A DNA stretch of 64,000 nucleotides from Paraburkholderia phytofirmans OLGA172 (GTDB lineage Bacteria; Pseudomonadota; Gammaproteobacteria; Burkholderiales; Burkholderiaceae): the NCBI RefSeq assembly GCF_001634365.1, contig NZ_CP014581.1:62001-126000 (forward strand), given 5' to 3'. Each line of letters starts with the position of its first letter. Position 1 is the first letter of the stretch. The translations under genes were made by a program, and so were the position numbers. Positions 17,560 through 25,611 of this stretch are shown here, in pieces. The notes below the pieces were generated by a model, which ran no database searches, was not told where the DNA came from, and saw only the letters and a program-made list of their open reading frames with translations.

Positions 17560-18224
17560 TTTGAGGCTCCCATGCCAAACTGGATCGCGAGCTTGTCGCC
17601 CTGCTGGAACAGCGCGGCCGGCACGCTGTTGATCTCGACGCCGTAGAGTTTCGAGAGGGTGCTGATGATCATCTTTCGCTGGTCAAAGTAAAACGGCACA
17701 CCCATACCGCCATGCCACGGAACGTTGCGGTACTTGATCCGCATGAGGTACGGCGAGCCAGCGGTCAGAACGATTTTCAGAGGCTCTGACTCGCTGCGCT
17801 TGATCGCATACTCGACTTGTCGGGGATCGTTGCCGTCAATAAACAGCAACCCGTACGTCAGCGGCATGATCTTCAGCGGCTCGACAACGGTGCCGCGCTT
17901 GACAATCACGCGCCCGTTCTGGTCCTTGTAGTCTTCCGGAATCGCGAACTGCAGCGCACGCAGCTCGGCGTGCGCCGTGTAGTCCGTCTTGATACCGAGA
18001 GACGGCGGATTCTTGATCGCGGCAATCGTGCGGTCGCGATAGGTCTTCCAGAACTGGTCCATTTCACCGCTTGCCTTCTTGCGGCGCATCACGTCCTTGA
18101 TCTGGTCCGCGGCGTCGCGGTCGAGCGCATAGGTCTGCGCCTTGACCCCGAGGTCTTCCGCGCGTGCTCCGCCGGCGACTGCCGAGACGGCGAGCGCGAC
18201 TGCAATCAGAATTCGTTGTTTCAT
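17556..18224 (-). CDS. traW: TraW, periplasmic pilus assembly protein
   Basis: TraW interacts with TrbC in F-pilus assembly. The open frame reaches 18416, but the ATG at 18224 overlaps the transglycosylase stop (ATGA) and gives a signal peptide (ILIAVALAVSAVAGGARA). The product is 222 residues; F TraW is 210. The C-terminal half has the TraW motif series LLFIDGNDPRQVEYA and VPFYFDQRKMIISTLS. In F, traW follows trbI, whereas here the traW-traU-trbC block precedes traL. Confidence 0.9.
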   Translation of the reverse strand: MKQRILIAVALAVSAVAGGARAEDLGVKAQTYALDRDAADQIKDVMRRKKASGEMDQFWKTYRDRTIAAIKNPPSLGIKTDYTAHAELRALQFAIPEDYKDQNGRVIVKRGTVVEPLKIMPLTYGLLFIDGNDPRQVEYAIKRSESEPLKIVLTAGSPYLMRIKYRNVPWHGGMGVPFYFDQRKMIISTLSKLYGVEINSVPAALFQQGDKLAIQFGMGASN

Positions 18225-18745
18225 TGCTGCACCACCATCGTTGGTCTTTCTGGTTCTACTCGGACAGCGCCGCGGGAGACGCGGGCTGTGGCGGATTTGG
18301 TCGGCGCGGGATTTGTGATGCGGTCGTACGCCTGTTGCACCAGTTGGGCGTAACCGATCCGGGCCTGCTCCTTGTCGGCCGCCATCCCAGCGCCGTATGC
18401 GCCAACTGCTCGCCACGTATTGCCGTACATCCGGACGAAATCAGACAAGAGGAACGCGCCTACATTGATGTTCGTGCAGGCGTCGTACAGGTCGCGCTCG
18501 TAGATGCCGTACTTCTTCAGCCAGTTCAGATGAAACGGCATGATCTGCATCTCTCCGATCGCATACGTCTTCGTGTTCGTCACGTACGGCCTGTAGTTCG
18601 ACTCGACCCTTGCGATCGCGCGCAGCAGGTTGACGTTCAGGTGCCGACGTTGCGCAGCATGGGCAAAACACTCGTCAGTGTCCGCCCGTGCTGCGTTGCT
18701 TGCGATTAGTAATACTAAAAGAGGCGCAATAAAGCGAATCATCAC
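18221..18745 (-). CDS. Lytic transglycosylase of the T4SS (VirB1/TrbN-like)
   Basis: It cleaves peptidoglycan so that the transfer apparatus can cross the wall. The 174-residue product has a signal peptide (to about residue 21) and an SLT domain with the catalytic glutamate at residue 48 in ARVESNYRP. Further motifs are GEMQIMPFH and a GAYGAG segment. Two cysteines flank the catalytic region. It overlaps both neighbours by 4 bases. Confidence 0.9.
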   Translation of the reverse strand: MMIRFIAPLLVLLIASNAARADTDECFAHAAQRRHLNVNLLRAIARVESNYRPYVTNTKTYAIGEMQIMPFHLNWLKKYGIYERDLYDACTNINVGAFLLSDFVRMYGNTWRAVGAYGAGMAADKEQARIGYAQLVQQAYDRITNPAPTKSATARVSRGAVRVEPERPTMVVQQ

Positions 18746-18999
18746 GAATAACGACGCAGGCCGCCCTGCGCGAATTTTCTGACGAGGGCAAACACACCGA
18801 GAACGATCTCAATCATCACCGCGGCGAACACGACGTAAAAAGACATCGCTATGATCAGCGGACCCATCGCCCCCATCTCACCTGCCGTGTACATCATGAA
18901 AACCGCCGTGGCAATGAGCGTGACCACGCCGGCGTGGAGGACCGAGTGCTGGCCACGCACGGCCAGCCGCGAAAGCAGTCGGGTAAGAAGGTTCTTCAT
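18742..18999 (-). CDS. Small two-span membrane protein in the T4SS operon
   Basis: The 85-residue protein has two hydrophobic segments (about residues 22-40 and 46-70) and basic ends. Start and stop each overlap a neighbour by 4 bases, which makes it a real, translationally coupled gene. I do not recognise the family. By position between the DsbC-like gene and the transglycosylase it could be a small assembly factor. Confidence 0.6.
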   Translation of the reverse strand: MKNLLTRLLSRLAVRGQHSVLHAGVVTLIATAVFMMYTAGEMGAMGPLIIAMSFYVVFAAVMIEIVLGVFALVRKFAQGGLRRYS

Positions 19000-19772
19000 T
19001 TGGAGGCCGTCGCGATGTTGGCGTGAGACTTTGCGAGTTGCGCCTCGATTCGTTCAGCCGGGGCCGCGCCGGGGATTAGCGTGCCGTCTTCGAAGACCAG
19101 CGCGGGCGTGCCATTCAGATGCCACTTTTCGCCGAACGCGAGATTGCGGGCGATCGGGTTGTCGCACACCGGTTGTTCCGGTTGTTTGTGTTGATGGAGA
19201 TAGTCGTGCCATGCAGGCAGCAGCGCATCGGCTTTGACCAACTGCGCCATGTTTTGGTAGTCGTGCCACGCCTGTACGCGGTCAGCCTGACACCAGATCG
19301 CTTCGGCAACGCCCGGAGCGTTCGGGTGTAGCTGGGCGAGCGGAAAGGGGAAGATGTAGATCGTGACGTCGGTCAGCTTGGTCAGGCTGCCTTCGAGCAT
19401 CCGGCAGTAAGGGCAATCCGGATCGGAGAACACGTAGAGGTGCCGGGAGCCGCTGCCGAACTTGATTGCGTCCTTGGTGTCGAGCTGCGAGACGTCGATC
19501 TTGGGACGGTTCGCTTCTTCGAGGTCGTTCGTGATGGAGTGGTTGGTCTTCAGGTCGATGACGTTGCCAGAAATCAGGACCGACATGTCGTCGCGGACGA
19601 AGAAAACCTCGCTGCCTTTGACGACGGACCAGAACCCCGGAAACGCCTTTTCGATCTTCGCGCCCTGAGCGGCAGGGAATCGTTTGACCAGATCATCGGG
19701 AAACCCTGCGTGAGCCAACAGGGTGTAACCGGCAAAAATCAGTGCTGCAGATGCTTTGACAAAGAAGCGCAT
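18996..19772 (-). CDS. DsbC-like disulphide isomerase of the transfer operon
   Basis: The 258-residue protein has a signal peptide, an N-terminal DsbC-type dimerisation region (about residues 25-95) and a thioredoxin domain with a CPYC active site near residues 119-122. The cis-proline motif NGTPALVFEDG is near the end. This is the DsbC/TrbB class that corrects disulphides in cysteine-rich conjugation proteins such as TraU, TraH and TraV. An AGAGGA ribosome site precedes the ATG. It is the first gene of the tightly overlapping block running to traU. Confidence 0.88.
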   Translation of the reverse strand: MRFFVKASAALIFAGYTLLAHAGFPDDLVKRFPAAQGAKIEKAFPGFWSVVKGSEVFFVRDDMSVLISGNVIDLKTNHSITNDLEEANRPKIDVSQLDTKDAIKFGSGSRHLYVFSDPDCPYCRMLEGSLTKLTDVTIYIFPFPLAQLHPNAPGVAEAIWCQADRVQAWHDYQNMAQLVKADALLPAWHDYLHQHKQPEQPVCDNPIARNLAFGEKWHLNGTPALVFEDGTLIPGAAPAERIEAQLAKSHANIATASK

Positions 19773-19779
19773 GAATCCT

Positions 19780-20040
19780 CTAAGTAGGGTGAGAGCGCCT
19801 CATGAGGCGGATCGTCACCTCTGGCAGCTCGGGTTTGTAATGCAGGATGAACTCAATGAGCGGGTTCACATTTGCCCATGTGCGTACGCGATTACGCTGC
19901 GTGTACAGGGTGTGCTCGACATTGGATCGGTTAAAAACGGTGAGAAGGACATAGCCCGTCTCTGCTTCTTCGATTACGAAATTCTTGATCGTTCCGGCCG
20001 CAGCTGCGTCCTTCAGATCCTGTTCAACAATGGCGGTCAT
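19780..20040 (-). CDS. Small protein of unknown function at the head of the T4SS operon
   Basis: An ATG at 20040 with a GGGAG site upstream gives 86 residues. There is no signal peptide or membrane span, and the composition suggests a mixed alpha/beta soluble protein. It ends 7 bases before the DsbC-like gene. I do not recognise it. Small regulators sit at this place in other plasmids, but no helix-turn-helix is obvious. Confidence 0.5.
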   Translation of the reverse strand: MTAIVEQDLKDAAAAGTIKNFVIEEAETGYVLLTVFNRSNVEHTLYTQRNRVRTWANVNPLIEFILHYKPELPEVTIRLMRRSHPT

Positions 20041-20187
20041 TTTTCGCTCCCGGTTGCTAGATCCCGAAATGATACCGAAGCGAGCCAGCACGCCGGGCGT
20101 TTCTCCTTTGCAGTGCCGAGAGGGGAGCCTTACGAGTCAGGTCAGAGCAATGATACACATCTCAACCTCAAAATATCAATATTGATG

Positions 20188-20520
20188 TTATGAGGCGTAG
20201 TTATTGACGACCACCGCGCTGTAGACCAGCGCCGACACGCACAGGCAGACCGTGAACTCGAAGTCGTACAGGCCCTTGTGTTTGCGCCAGTAGAGGAATC
20301 CCACGAAAAGGATGGCGATGAAGAACAGCTTGACGATGGAAATCACGAGCGCGAAGCCCATCCACTGACTGAGCCAGTTCAAAAGCTTGTTCGTCTCGAA
20401 GCGCCCCCTGGAGGCGATGAGAGTGCTATGCCAGTCCAGCACTTGAAGAACCGCAACTGCGCCGAGAAGGATCGGCGTGCGGTTCCCTAAAACCGTTTTT
20501 AGAGATTGGTCTCGTGTCAT
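20188..20520 (-). CDS. Small multi-span membrane protein
   Basis: A 110-residue protein with three hydrophobic segments (about residues 13-35, 52-77 and 86-105). The second is followed by a basic loop (YWRKHKG). It is the first minus-strand gene left of the divergent intergenic region and may start the transfer operon. No family is recognised and no function is assigned. Confidence 0.5.
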   Translation of the reverse strand: MTRDQSLKTVLGNRTPILLGAVAVLQVLDWHSTLIASRGRFETNKLLNWLSQWMGFALVISIVKLFFIAILFVGFLYWRKHKGLYDFEFTVCLCVSALVYSAVVVNNYAS

Positions 20521-20554
20521 TTTGCCCCCGTATAGGCTGCGCCGAGTTCTTAAC

Positions 20555-20582
20555 TTGTATCATGCGCGGTAGTGAGTATAAT
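20555..20582 (+). promoter_or_regulatory. Candidate sigma70 promoter, plus strand
   Basis: TTGTAT at 20555-20560 and a perfect TATAAT at 20577-20582 are 16 bases apart. It points towards the zeta-toxin gene and would leave a leader of about 340 bases. I see no convincing gene in that leader; the region is AT-richer than its surroundings at its left end. Confidence 0.45.
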
Positions 20583-20930
20583 TTAATTTTCAATGAGTTG
20601 CATTACCTGACGCAGCCTTACCACAACGAAATTTTCGCAAATGCGGTCAGAAATATGCATCCGCGATTTCACAGGTTCGTAAGACCTCTTGCGAGCCCGA
20701 TCAGCTGGCCGAAATGTGTGTCGATACGCGGGGAGTCTCGCAACTTCTGCCAATGGAAGCCACAAATTCGCAAGAGTTGAGCGGCGCTGTCCGTTCGCTT
20801 TGAGCGCGGATAGTTGGCGAGTTCGTGCGGCGGATCGGGTGTTTGCCTTGAAGGAAAGAGCAGCTTTTAAAATCGGTGTTGTATTGAAGAAGTCCCGCCA
20901 TTAAGTGGTCTCAATGACCGGAGTGTGCCT

Positions 20931-22199
20931 ATGCAGCTTGAAAATATTCGGTATGTGAATTTCGATGAACCGGATAGACGCCTTGTGCAGGAGAAAGCGA
21001 TTGAATCGGCGCAGGCCGAACCGGAAAAATACATCGAGGCATACCGGCAGGATGCTCGGTCTTTCGATGGTCGGTATGTCGCTGCGGATCTGTTCAAGGA
21101 GACGTTTCCGGAGTTCAGCGCGTCCCGTGAATCGCGCAACCGCTACAACAATCCGGTTCACAACACGGCTGCGGTGCTTTCTTCCGGCCTGTTCGCGGAG
21201 AATCTGCAGGGCAATCGTGAATCAGGGCGCGACGTCGTCTACTTTCTGACCGGGTCACCAGGCGCGGGCAAGACGTCGATGGTGCTGAAGGAGAATGCTC
21301 TGCCGGCGGACGCGCACATGATTTTTGAGGGGCAGATGTCAACGTTTGCGACCAGCGTCGACAAGATCCAGCAAGCGATTGACGCCGGGTTCATCCCTCA
21401 TATCATCGTGGTTCACGCGCGCTCGGAGAACGCACTGGACAACACGCTTCGGCGGTTCTACGAGGAAGGACGCGGCTCGAGCGTCGCGACGATCGCCAAG
21501 ATTCAGGGTGGCTTGCCGGTGTCACTGGAGCAACTTGGCGCATACTTTGGGAATAACCTGCTGCTGGACATCATCGACGTCCGCGATCGGGCAAATCCGG
21601 TCAATCTGCAGGGATTCGACAACATCAATGTTCTGAAATCAGAGGGTACCCATGAACACATCCAGCAACGACTCGAAGCCCGAGTCGAGCAATACCGTGA
21701 AGCCGGACGAATCAACGACGACGCCTACCGGCAAGCCCTTGGACTCGCACCGAGAGATCGCCTCGCAGTGGATCAACAGCGCGATGAAAGGCATCAAGGA
21801 GATGCACGAGAACGAGGAAGCACGCCAGGACGTCGCGAAGAGGCTGTTCTAGCAGCAGATCGCCCCGCCGAGGCCGGACAGGCACAGTCTGCGCAGACGC
21901 GGTTACGGATTACCGAGGCGAGCCAGGTACGCGCGAGCGTGGCGGGCAAGGTCGTGGAAGTCACGGACACCCACGTCCTGGTGCAGACAGGTCGAACGGA
22001 CGCCGTGCGCTTCACGCGGGCTCAATTGAGTGGCGAGGTGCATGTAGGCAAGAGCGTCGAACTCGAATACCGGGCGAACGAGCGCAAGCAGACGCCGGAG
22101 CAGACCCGACAGCAACAATCGACGCAGCAGCTCGATCAGAGCCGTCAGCGTGACACCACGCAACAGAACACGCAGAAGCGGTCGATAGATGGGCTATGA
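20931..22199 (+). CDS. Zeta-toxin-like kinase fused to a KfrB-type domain
   Basis: The N-terminal part is a P-loop kinase of zeta-toxin type, with Walker A GSPGAGKTS at about residues 108-116 followed by EGQMST and an HVVHARSE-like strand. Zeta toxins phosphorylate UDP-N-acetylglucosamine. The C-terminal 90 residues hold a KfrB-like module (GKVVEVTDTHVLVQTGR...VELEYR) and a Gln-rich tail. The ATG at 20931 has GGAG 7 bases upstream; the GTG at 20925 is less likely. The stretch linking the domains (about 21650-21850) has poor third-position GC in this frame because another gene is nested there. Plasmid proteins of this layout may act in transfer or maintenance rather than as simple toxins. Confidence 0.75.
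   Translation: MQLENIRYVNFDEPDRRLVQEKAIESAQAEPEKYIEAYRQDARSFDGRYVAADLFKETFPEFSASRESRNRYNNPVHNTAAVLSSGLFAENLQGNRESGRDVVYFLTGSPGAGKTSMVLKENALPADAHMIFEGQMSTFATSVDKIQQAIDAGFIPHIIVVHARSENALDNTLRRFYEEGRGSSVATIAKIQGGLPVSLEQLGAYFGNNLLLDIIDVRDRANPVNLQGFDNINVLKSEGTHEHIQQRLEARVEQYREAGRINDDAYRQALGLAPRDRLAVDQQRDERHQGDARERGSTPGRREEAVLAADRPAEAGQAQSAQTRLRITEASQVRASVAGKVVEVTDTHVLVQTGRTDAVRFTRAQLSGEVHVGKSVELEYRANERKQTPEQTRQQQSTQQLDQSRQRDTTQQNTQKRSIDGL
21652..21852 (+). CDS. Nested small gene in another frame inside the zeta/KfrB gene
   Basis: This ORF encodes 66 residues, acidic and Ser/Thr-rich at the N-terminus and amphipathic helical at the C-terminus. It starts with ATG 7 bases after an AGAGGG site. By my reading about 85% of its third codon positions are G or C, as expected for real genes in this genome, whereas the zeta/KfrB frame over the same bases has only about 45%. 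This is strong evidence that the nested frame is translated. The function is unknown; an antitoxin or modulator of the overlapping kinase is a guess from location. Confidence 0.6.
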   Translation: MNTSSNDSKPESSNTVKPDESTTTPTGKPLDSHREIASQWINSAMKGIKEMHENEEARQDVAKRLF

Positions 22200-22269
22200 A
22201 TCCGGTGAGGCGGGCCCGCCGGAGTCACCAGAGGCCCACGGATAACGGCAACACTACGGGGAAGTGGAG

Positions 22270-23481
22270 ATGCACCAATATTCGATCGACGGGAAGATAT
22301 ATACCGAGGATGACCAGGGCCTGCAGGCAGCGCTGGGCCGCGTACACCACACGAAGATCCGGCCGCTGTGCCTGTGTGTGAGGCCGGGGGCACCGATGTA
22401 TGTCTCTAAGGTCTCCGGGCACTTCCAGATCAAGCGGATGCCCGAGTCAGGCGCAGAACACTCAGCGGACTGCGACTCGTACGAGCCGCCCGCCGAATTG
22501 AGCGGCCTGGGCGAGGTGATGGGACACGCGATCAAGGAGGACACCGAGGAGGGCAAGACCATGCTCAAACTCGACTTTGCCCTCAACAAGATTGCGGGGC
22601 GGGCGCCGCCCGCCCCGTCCGATTCGGAGCCCGGCAGCGTCAAGGCGGATAGCTCCAAGCTGACGATCAGGTCACTGCTGCATTTCCTGTGGGACGCCTC
22701 GCACCTGACACACTGGAACCCGGGCATGGGTGGTAAGCGCAGCTGGGCGACGGTTCACAAGTACCTGACGCGCGCAGCGCAGGGAAAATTCACCAAGGGC
22801 TTGCACCTGCCAACCACACTCTATGTGCCGGAGCCCTTCTATGTGGACAGGAAAGACGAAATCACGCAGCGACGGAAGGCCTTCATCGCGGCTGCCGAGC
22901 AGTCGGACCGACCCGGTCAGAAGCTTTTTATTGTGATCGGCGAAGTCAAGGAAGTCACTGCGGCCCGGTATGGCAAAAAGATGGTCCTGAAGCAGGTTCC
23001 GGACTTCTTTTTCATGATCAGCGAGGATCTGAACAAGAAGCTGAAGGTATTCAAGGATGAGGTCAGCCTGTGGAATGCGTTTCCAGAGATCCACCTGGTG
23101 ACGATCGCAACTTTTAGCGTCGATCGAACCGGTGTGGCGCAGATTGAGGAAATGGCACTCATGGTGATGACGGAGCAGTGGATCCCTTTTACGAACGTCG
23201 ACGAAAAGAACCTCATCGAGTCGTTGATCGGCTCGCAACGGAGGTTTGTGAAGGGGCTGCGATACAATCTGGCCGCTTCGAAGCCGCTTGCCAGTGTCAT
23301 CCTGAGCGACACGCAGGGCAAGCACACGGCGATGTATCTGGTGCCGTCGAACGCGTCAGAGGACTATATGATGGCCCTGAACGATCTGACGGATAAGAGC
23401 GATCTGGAGCACGTGCGTTGGATCGCAGGCGACATCATGCCTGCAATCCCGCCCGCTGCCGCGCCCTCACGCGCCGCGTAA
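22270..23481 (+). CDS. DUF1173 family protein
   Basis: A 403-residue soluble protein that matches my memory of the DUF1173 family found on proteobacterial plasmids and integrative elements. Its features are an N-terminal zinc-ligand-like region with LCLCV and HSADCDSYEPPAELSG, a central TIRSLLHFLWDASHL...GKRSW segment, and a C-terminal half with FIVIGEVKE and RRFVKGLRYNL. The in-frame GTG at 22264 is too close to the GGGGA site, so the ATG at 22270 is preferred. It follows the zeta/KfrB gene on the same strand. The biochemical function of the family is not known to me. Confidence 0.75.
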   Translation: MHQYSIDGKIYTEDDQGLQAALGRVHHTKIRPLCLCVRPGAPMYVSKVSGHFQIKRMPESGAEHSADCDSYEPPAELSGLGEVMGHAIKEDTEEGKTMLKLDFALNKIAGRAPPAPSDSEPGSVKADSSKLTIRSLLHFLWDASHLTHWNPGMGGKRSWATVHKYLTRAAQGKFTKGLHLPTTLYVPEPFYVDRKDEITQRRKAFIAAAEQSDRPGQKLFIVIGEVKEVTAARYGKKMVLKQVPDFFFMISEDLNKKLKVFKDEVSLWNAFPEIHLVTIATFSVDRTGVAQIEEMALMVMTEQWIPFTNVDEKNLIESLIGSQRRFVKGLRYNLAASKPLASVILSDTQGKHTAMYLVPSNASEDYMMALNDLTDKSDLEHVRWIAGDIMPAIPPAAAPSRAA

Positions 23482-23493
23482 TGGTCGAGATAG

Positions 23494-23517
23494 CAGTCTT
23501 TCGCATGCGAAAGACTG
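23494..23517. promoter_or_regulatory. 24-bp perfect palindrome, second copy of the TTTCGCATGCGAAA site
   Basis: It lies 12 bases after the DUF1173 stop. The core at 23499-23512 is identical to those at 11152 and 38314, and the palindrome extends 5 bases on each side. No T-run follows on either strand, which argues against a simple terminator and for a protein-binding site. Confidence 0.6.
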
Positions 23518-23560
23518 TCCTACCCTGTCTCAGTCCTCTTGCGGTTGACTCGCATTTCCG

Positions 23561-24094
23561 GTGATCCACTTCCCAGCTCTTGACCATGTTGCGATTCGCC
23601 CGATCGCGGCCTACCTCACGCCGGCAGTTCTCGGCGCGCTTCTGCTTGCTCGGTGCGCGCGGGGCAACGCTCTGTTCGCCCTCATCGCCCTGCCCGGCAC
23701 GCTCGCCCATGAGCTTCTGCACTTCCTGGTTGGATTCGTGACACTTGCGCGGCCGGTGAGCCTGTCGGTGTGGCCACAACGCACACAGGGCGGCTCATAC
23801 GTGCTGGGTGAAGTCCTGTTTGAGAATCTGCGTTGGTGGAACGCAGCGCCCGCAAGCCTTGCCCCTATGCTTGGCTATGCCATAGCGGCGGCGGTCGCGA
23901 TGATGCGCCTGCGAAGCGGCTACACGTTCTCGTCGTGGGACCTGGCCGTATGGGTAGCTCTCGCGCAGCTGATCTTCGCAGCGTGGCCGTCGACGGTGGA
24001 CTGGCGTCTCTCCCTGAAATCATGGCCGCTGTTGCTCACCGCGTTCGGAGCTTTATGGCTTCACTACTATTCCCACGGTCTTGCACCCGGTTAG
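23561..24094 (+). CDS. Membrane protein with HELLH motif (M50-like?)
   Basis: A 177-residue protein with four or five hydrophobic segments. One contains GTLAHELLHFLVGF at about residues 46-59, an HExxH zinc-binding motif inside a membrane span, as in M50-like site-2 proteases. I see no certain NPDG-type second motif, so catalysis is unproven. The start is a GTG with a weak ribosome site. It is followed at once by a strong terminator. It sits between plasmid backbone genes and the esterase. Confidence 0.55.
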   Translation: MIHFPALDHVAIRPIAAYLTPAVLGALLLARCARGNALFALIALPGTLAHELLHFLVGFVTLARPVSLSVWPQRTQGGSYVLGEVLFENLRWWNAAPASLAPMLGYAIAAAVAMMRLRSGYTFSSWDLAVWVALAQLIFAAWPSTVDWRLSLKSWPLLLTAFGALWLHYYSHGLAPG

Positions 24095-24110
24095 TCCGGG
24101 CATGGATGCA

Positions 24111-24141
24111 AAAGGGGCGCTCATGGAGCGCCCCTTTTTTT
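24111..24141 (+). terminator. Rho-independent terminator
   Basis: A 9-bp GC-rich stem (GGGGCGCTC with GAGCGCCCC) with a 3-base loop is followed by seven T. An AAA run precedes the stem, so it may work weakly in both directions. It ends the plus-strand block and faces the end of the minus-strand esterase gene. Confidence 0.9.
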
Positions 24142-24182
24142 GACAGCCTGATTGTTACCCTACTCCACCCCCACCGAGAGGA

Positions 24183-25412
24183 CTACTTGCCCAGCCCGCT
24201 TTTGGCGACTTGCTGCTCGACGTACTGAGCGAATAGCGCGTGCAGATGCGTCGACGGGTGCACGTTGTCTGCAAACATGTACGTCTGGTCGGCCCCGGCC
24301 ACGGTGTAGGTTTGGGGCGAGCAGAACAGCGCCGAGGCGAACGAAGCGCCGTATTGGGCGGGGGTCAATCCATTCAGCACGCTCGGATTCTGCGTACCGT
24401 ATGCGGTCGCATTGGCCGCCATCGACTGCAGATTGCACGCAGTGCCAGTGTTCGACACGGTGAAGCCGTTCGTCTGATAGCTCGCGTTGATGCCGTCCTG
24501 CCAGCTGAAGGCGTCGATCTGGATCACCTTGCTGGCCGGCAGTCCAAGGCCCTGGATCGCCTGGGTAAGCGCGGCGTTATAGACGCTCGAGAGCGCGGTG
24601 AGCAGTTGCTGCGCGGACGATCCGCCCGTGACGCCGAGCGGAGTCTGCCCGATGTCCGGAACGTTCGAAACGACAACGTGTGAGGCGCCGGCCGCTACGA
24701 TCTGCTGGATCACCCCGGCGAAGGTCTGTGCGACCGGACCGAGGCTGGCAGTTGCCTCGTTCTGGATCGCGGTGGCAGGGTCCATGCCGCCGGCTACGTC
24801 AGCAGCGACGGCCGCTTGGATGGTGGATTCCAGTTCGAAAATGTCATTGGCGCCGCCGTTGATCAGCACGAGCTGGTTCGCGTTGAAGCTGCCATGAGCG
24901 GCGAGGTAGTTCTGTAGCTGCTGCGTGACAGGAACGGTTGTCGCGGCCGAGTAGTCCGCATTGGCGGTGCCGACCGGCGCATGCCCTTCGCCAACCGGAT
25001 CCTGCACGCGCGCCCCGCCCTGTGCGTAACCAAGGCCGGTCGACGCCGCGAGAGGCTGGCCGAAGCCGCCGAGGTAGGCCGCGCTGAGCGTACCACCGTA
25101 ATATTCCGCGACCTTTTGGGTCCACACTTCGCCGGGGTTGGTCGTGAAACGGCCACCGCCGAAGCTCGCGGTAATGACCGGAGCATAGGTGCCGACATCG
25201 GAGAGGCTGTCACCGAACGAAACGACCTGAAGGTTGACGCCGCCTGTCGGCGTGCTGGTGTTGGCCGAGCTGGTGTTGCTGCTACCACCGCCGCCACCGC
25301 CGCATGCTGCCAGCATCGCGAAAGCAGCGCCGGCGATCGCCAGTTGCGCGAAGCGCGCGAGCGTGTTGCGGTCCGAACCGGTCTGAATATTGGTTTGATT
25401 GATCGACTTCAT
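24183..25412 (-). CDS. GDSL/SGNH-family esterase lipoprotein
   Basis: The enzyme should hydrolyse ester bonds of lipids or small esters at the cell surface. The 409-residue precursor has a lipoprotein signal with lipobox LAAC (Cys about 37), then a Gly/Ser/Thr-rich tether. Block I is FGDSLSDVG (Ser about 69), block III is INGGANDIF near residue 186, and the Asp-His pair is in DNVHPS near residue 383. All SGNH blocks are present, so it is probably active. It has no operon partner; the intergenic region on its right carries an inverted repeat. Confidence 0.88.
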   Translation of the reverse strand: MKSINQTNIQTGSDRNTLARFAQLAIAGAAFAMLAACGGGGGGSSNTSSANTSTPTGGVNLQVVSFGDSLSDVGTYAPVITASFGGGRFTTNPGEVWTQKVAEYYGGTLSAAYLGGFGQPLAASTGLGYAQGGARVQDPVGEGHAPVGTANADYSAATTVPVTQQLQNYLAAHGSFNANQLVLINGGANDIFELESTIQAAVAADVAGGMDPATAIQNEATASLGPVAQTFAGVIQQIVAAGASHVVVSNVPDIGQTPLGVTGGSSAQQLLTALSSVYNAALTQAIQGLGLPASKVIQIDAFSWQDGINASYQTNGFTVSNTGTACNLQSMAANATAYGTQNPSVLNGLTPAQYGASFASALFCSPQTYTVAGADQTYMFADNVHPSTHLHALFAQYVEQQVAKSGLGK

Positions 25413-25534
25413 CGGGTCATGTCCTCGTTTTGTGTGGCGACGGTCTAGCCGTCCAAGTTATTTGATTTGAGTCATTGATGCGGCCGCAGCGTCAGAGCAA
25501 AACTACGTCGCATCATGTTTAACATTGTAACATC

Positions 25535-25564
25535 AAAACATCAAAAACGATATTTTGATGTTTT
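25535..25564. repeat. 12-bp inverted repeat, AT-rich
   Basis: AAAACATCAAAA and TTTTGATGTTTT enclose a 6-base loop between two minus-strand genes. It lies 48 bases after the small membrane gene ending at 25612 and upstream of the esterase. It could be a bidirectional terminator or an operator for the esterase promoter. Confidence 0.55.
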
Positions 25565-25611
25565 AGAAGAAACGTTCTTCAAAAGAAAAAACAACAACCG
25601 TTCTACTCCCC

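Noticed and set aside
20583..20925. Small plus-strand ORFs upstream of the zeta/KfrB gene
   Set aside because: None has a ribosome site or convincing codon bias; treated as leader or promoter region.
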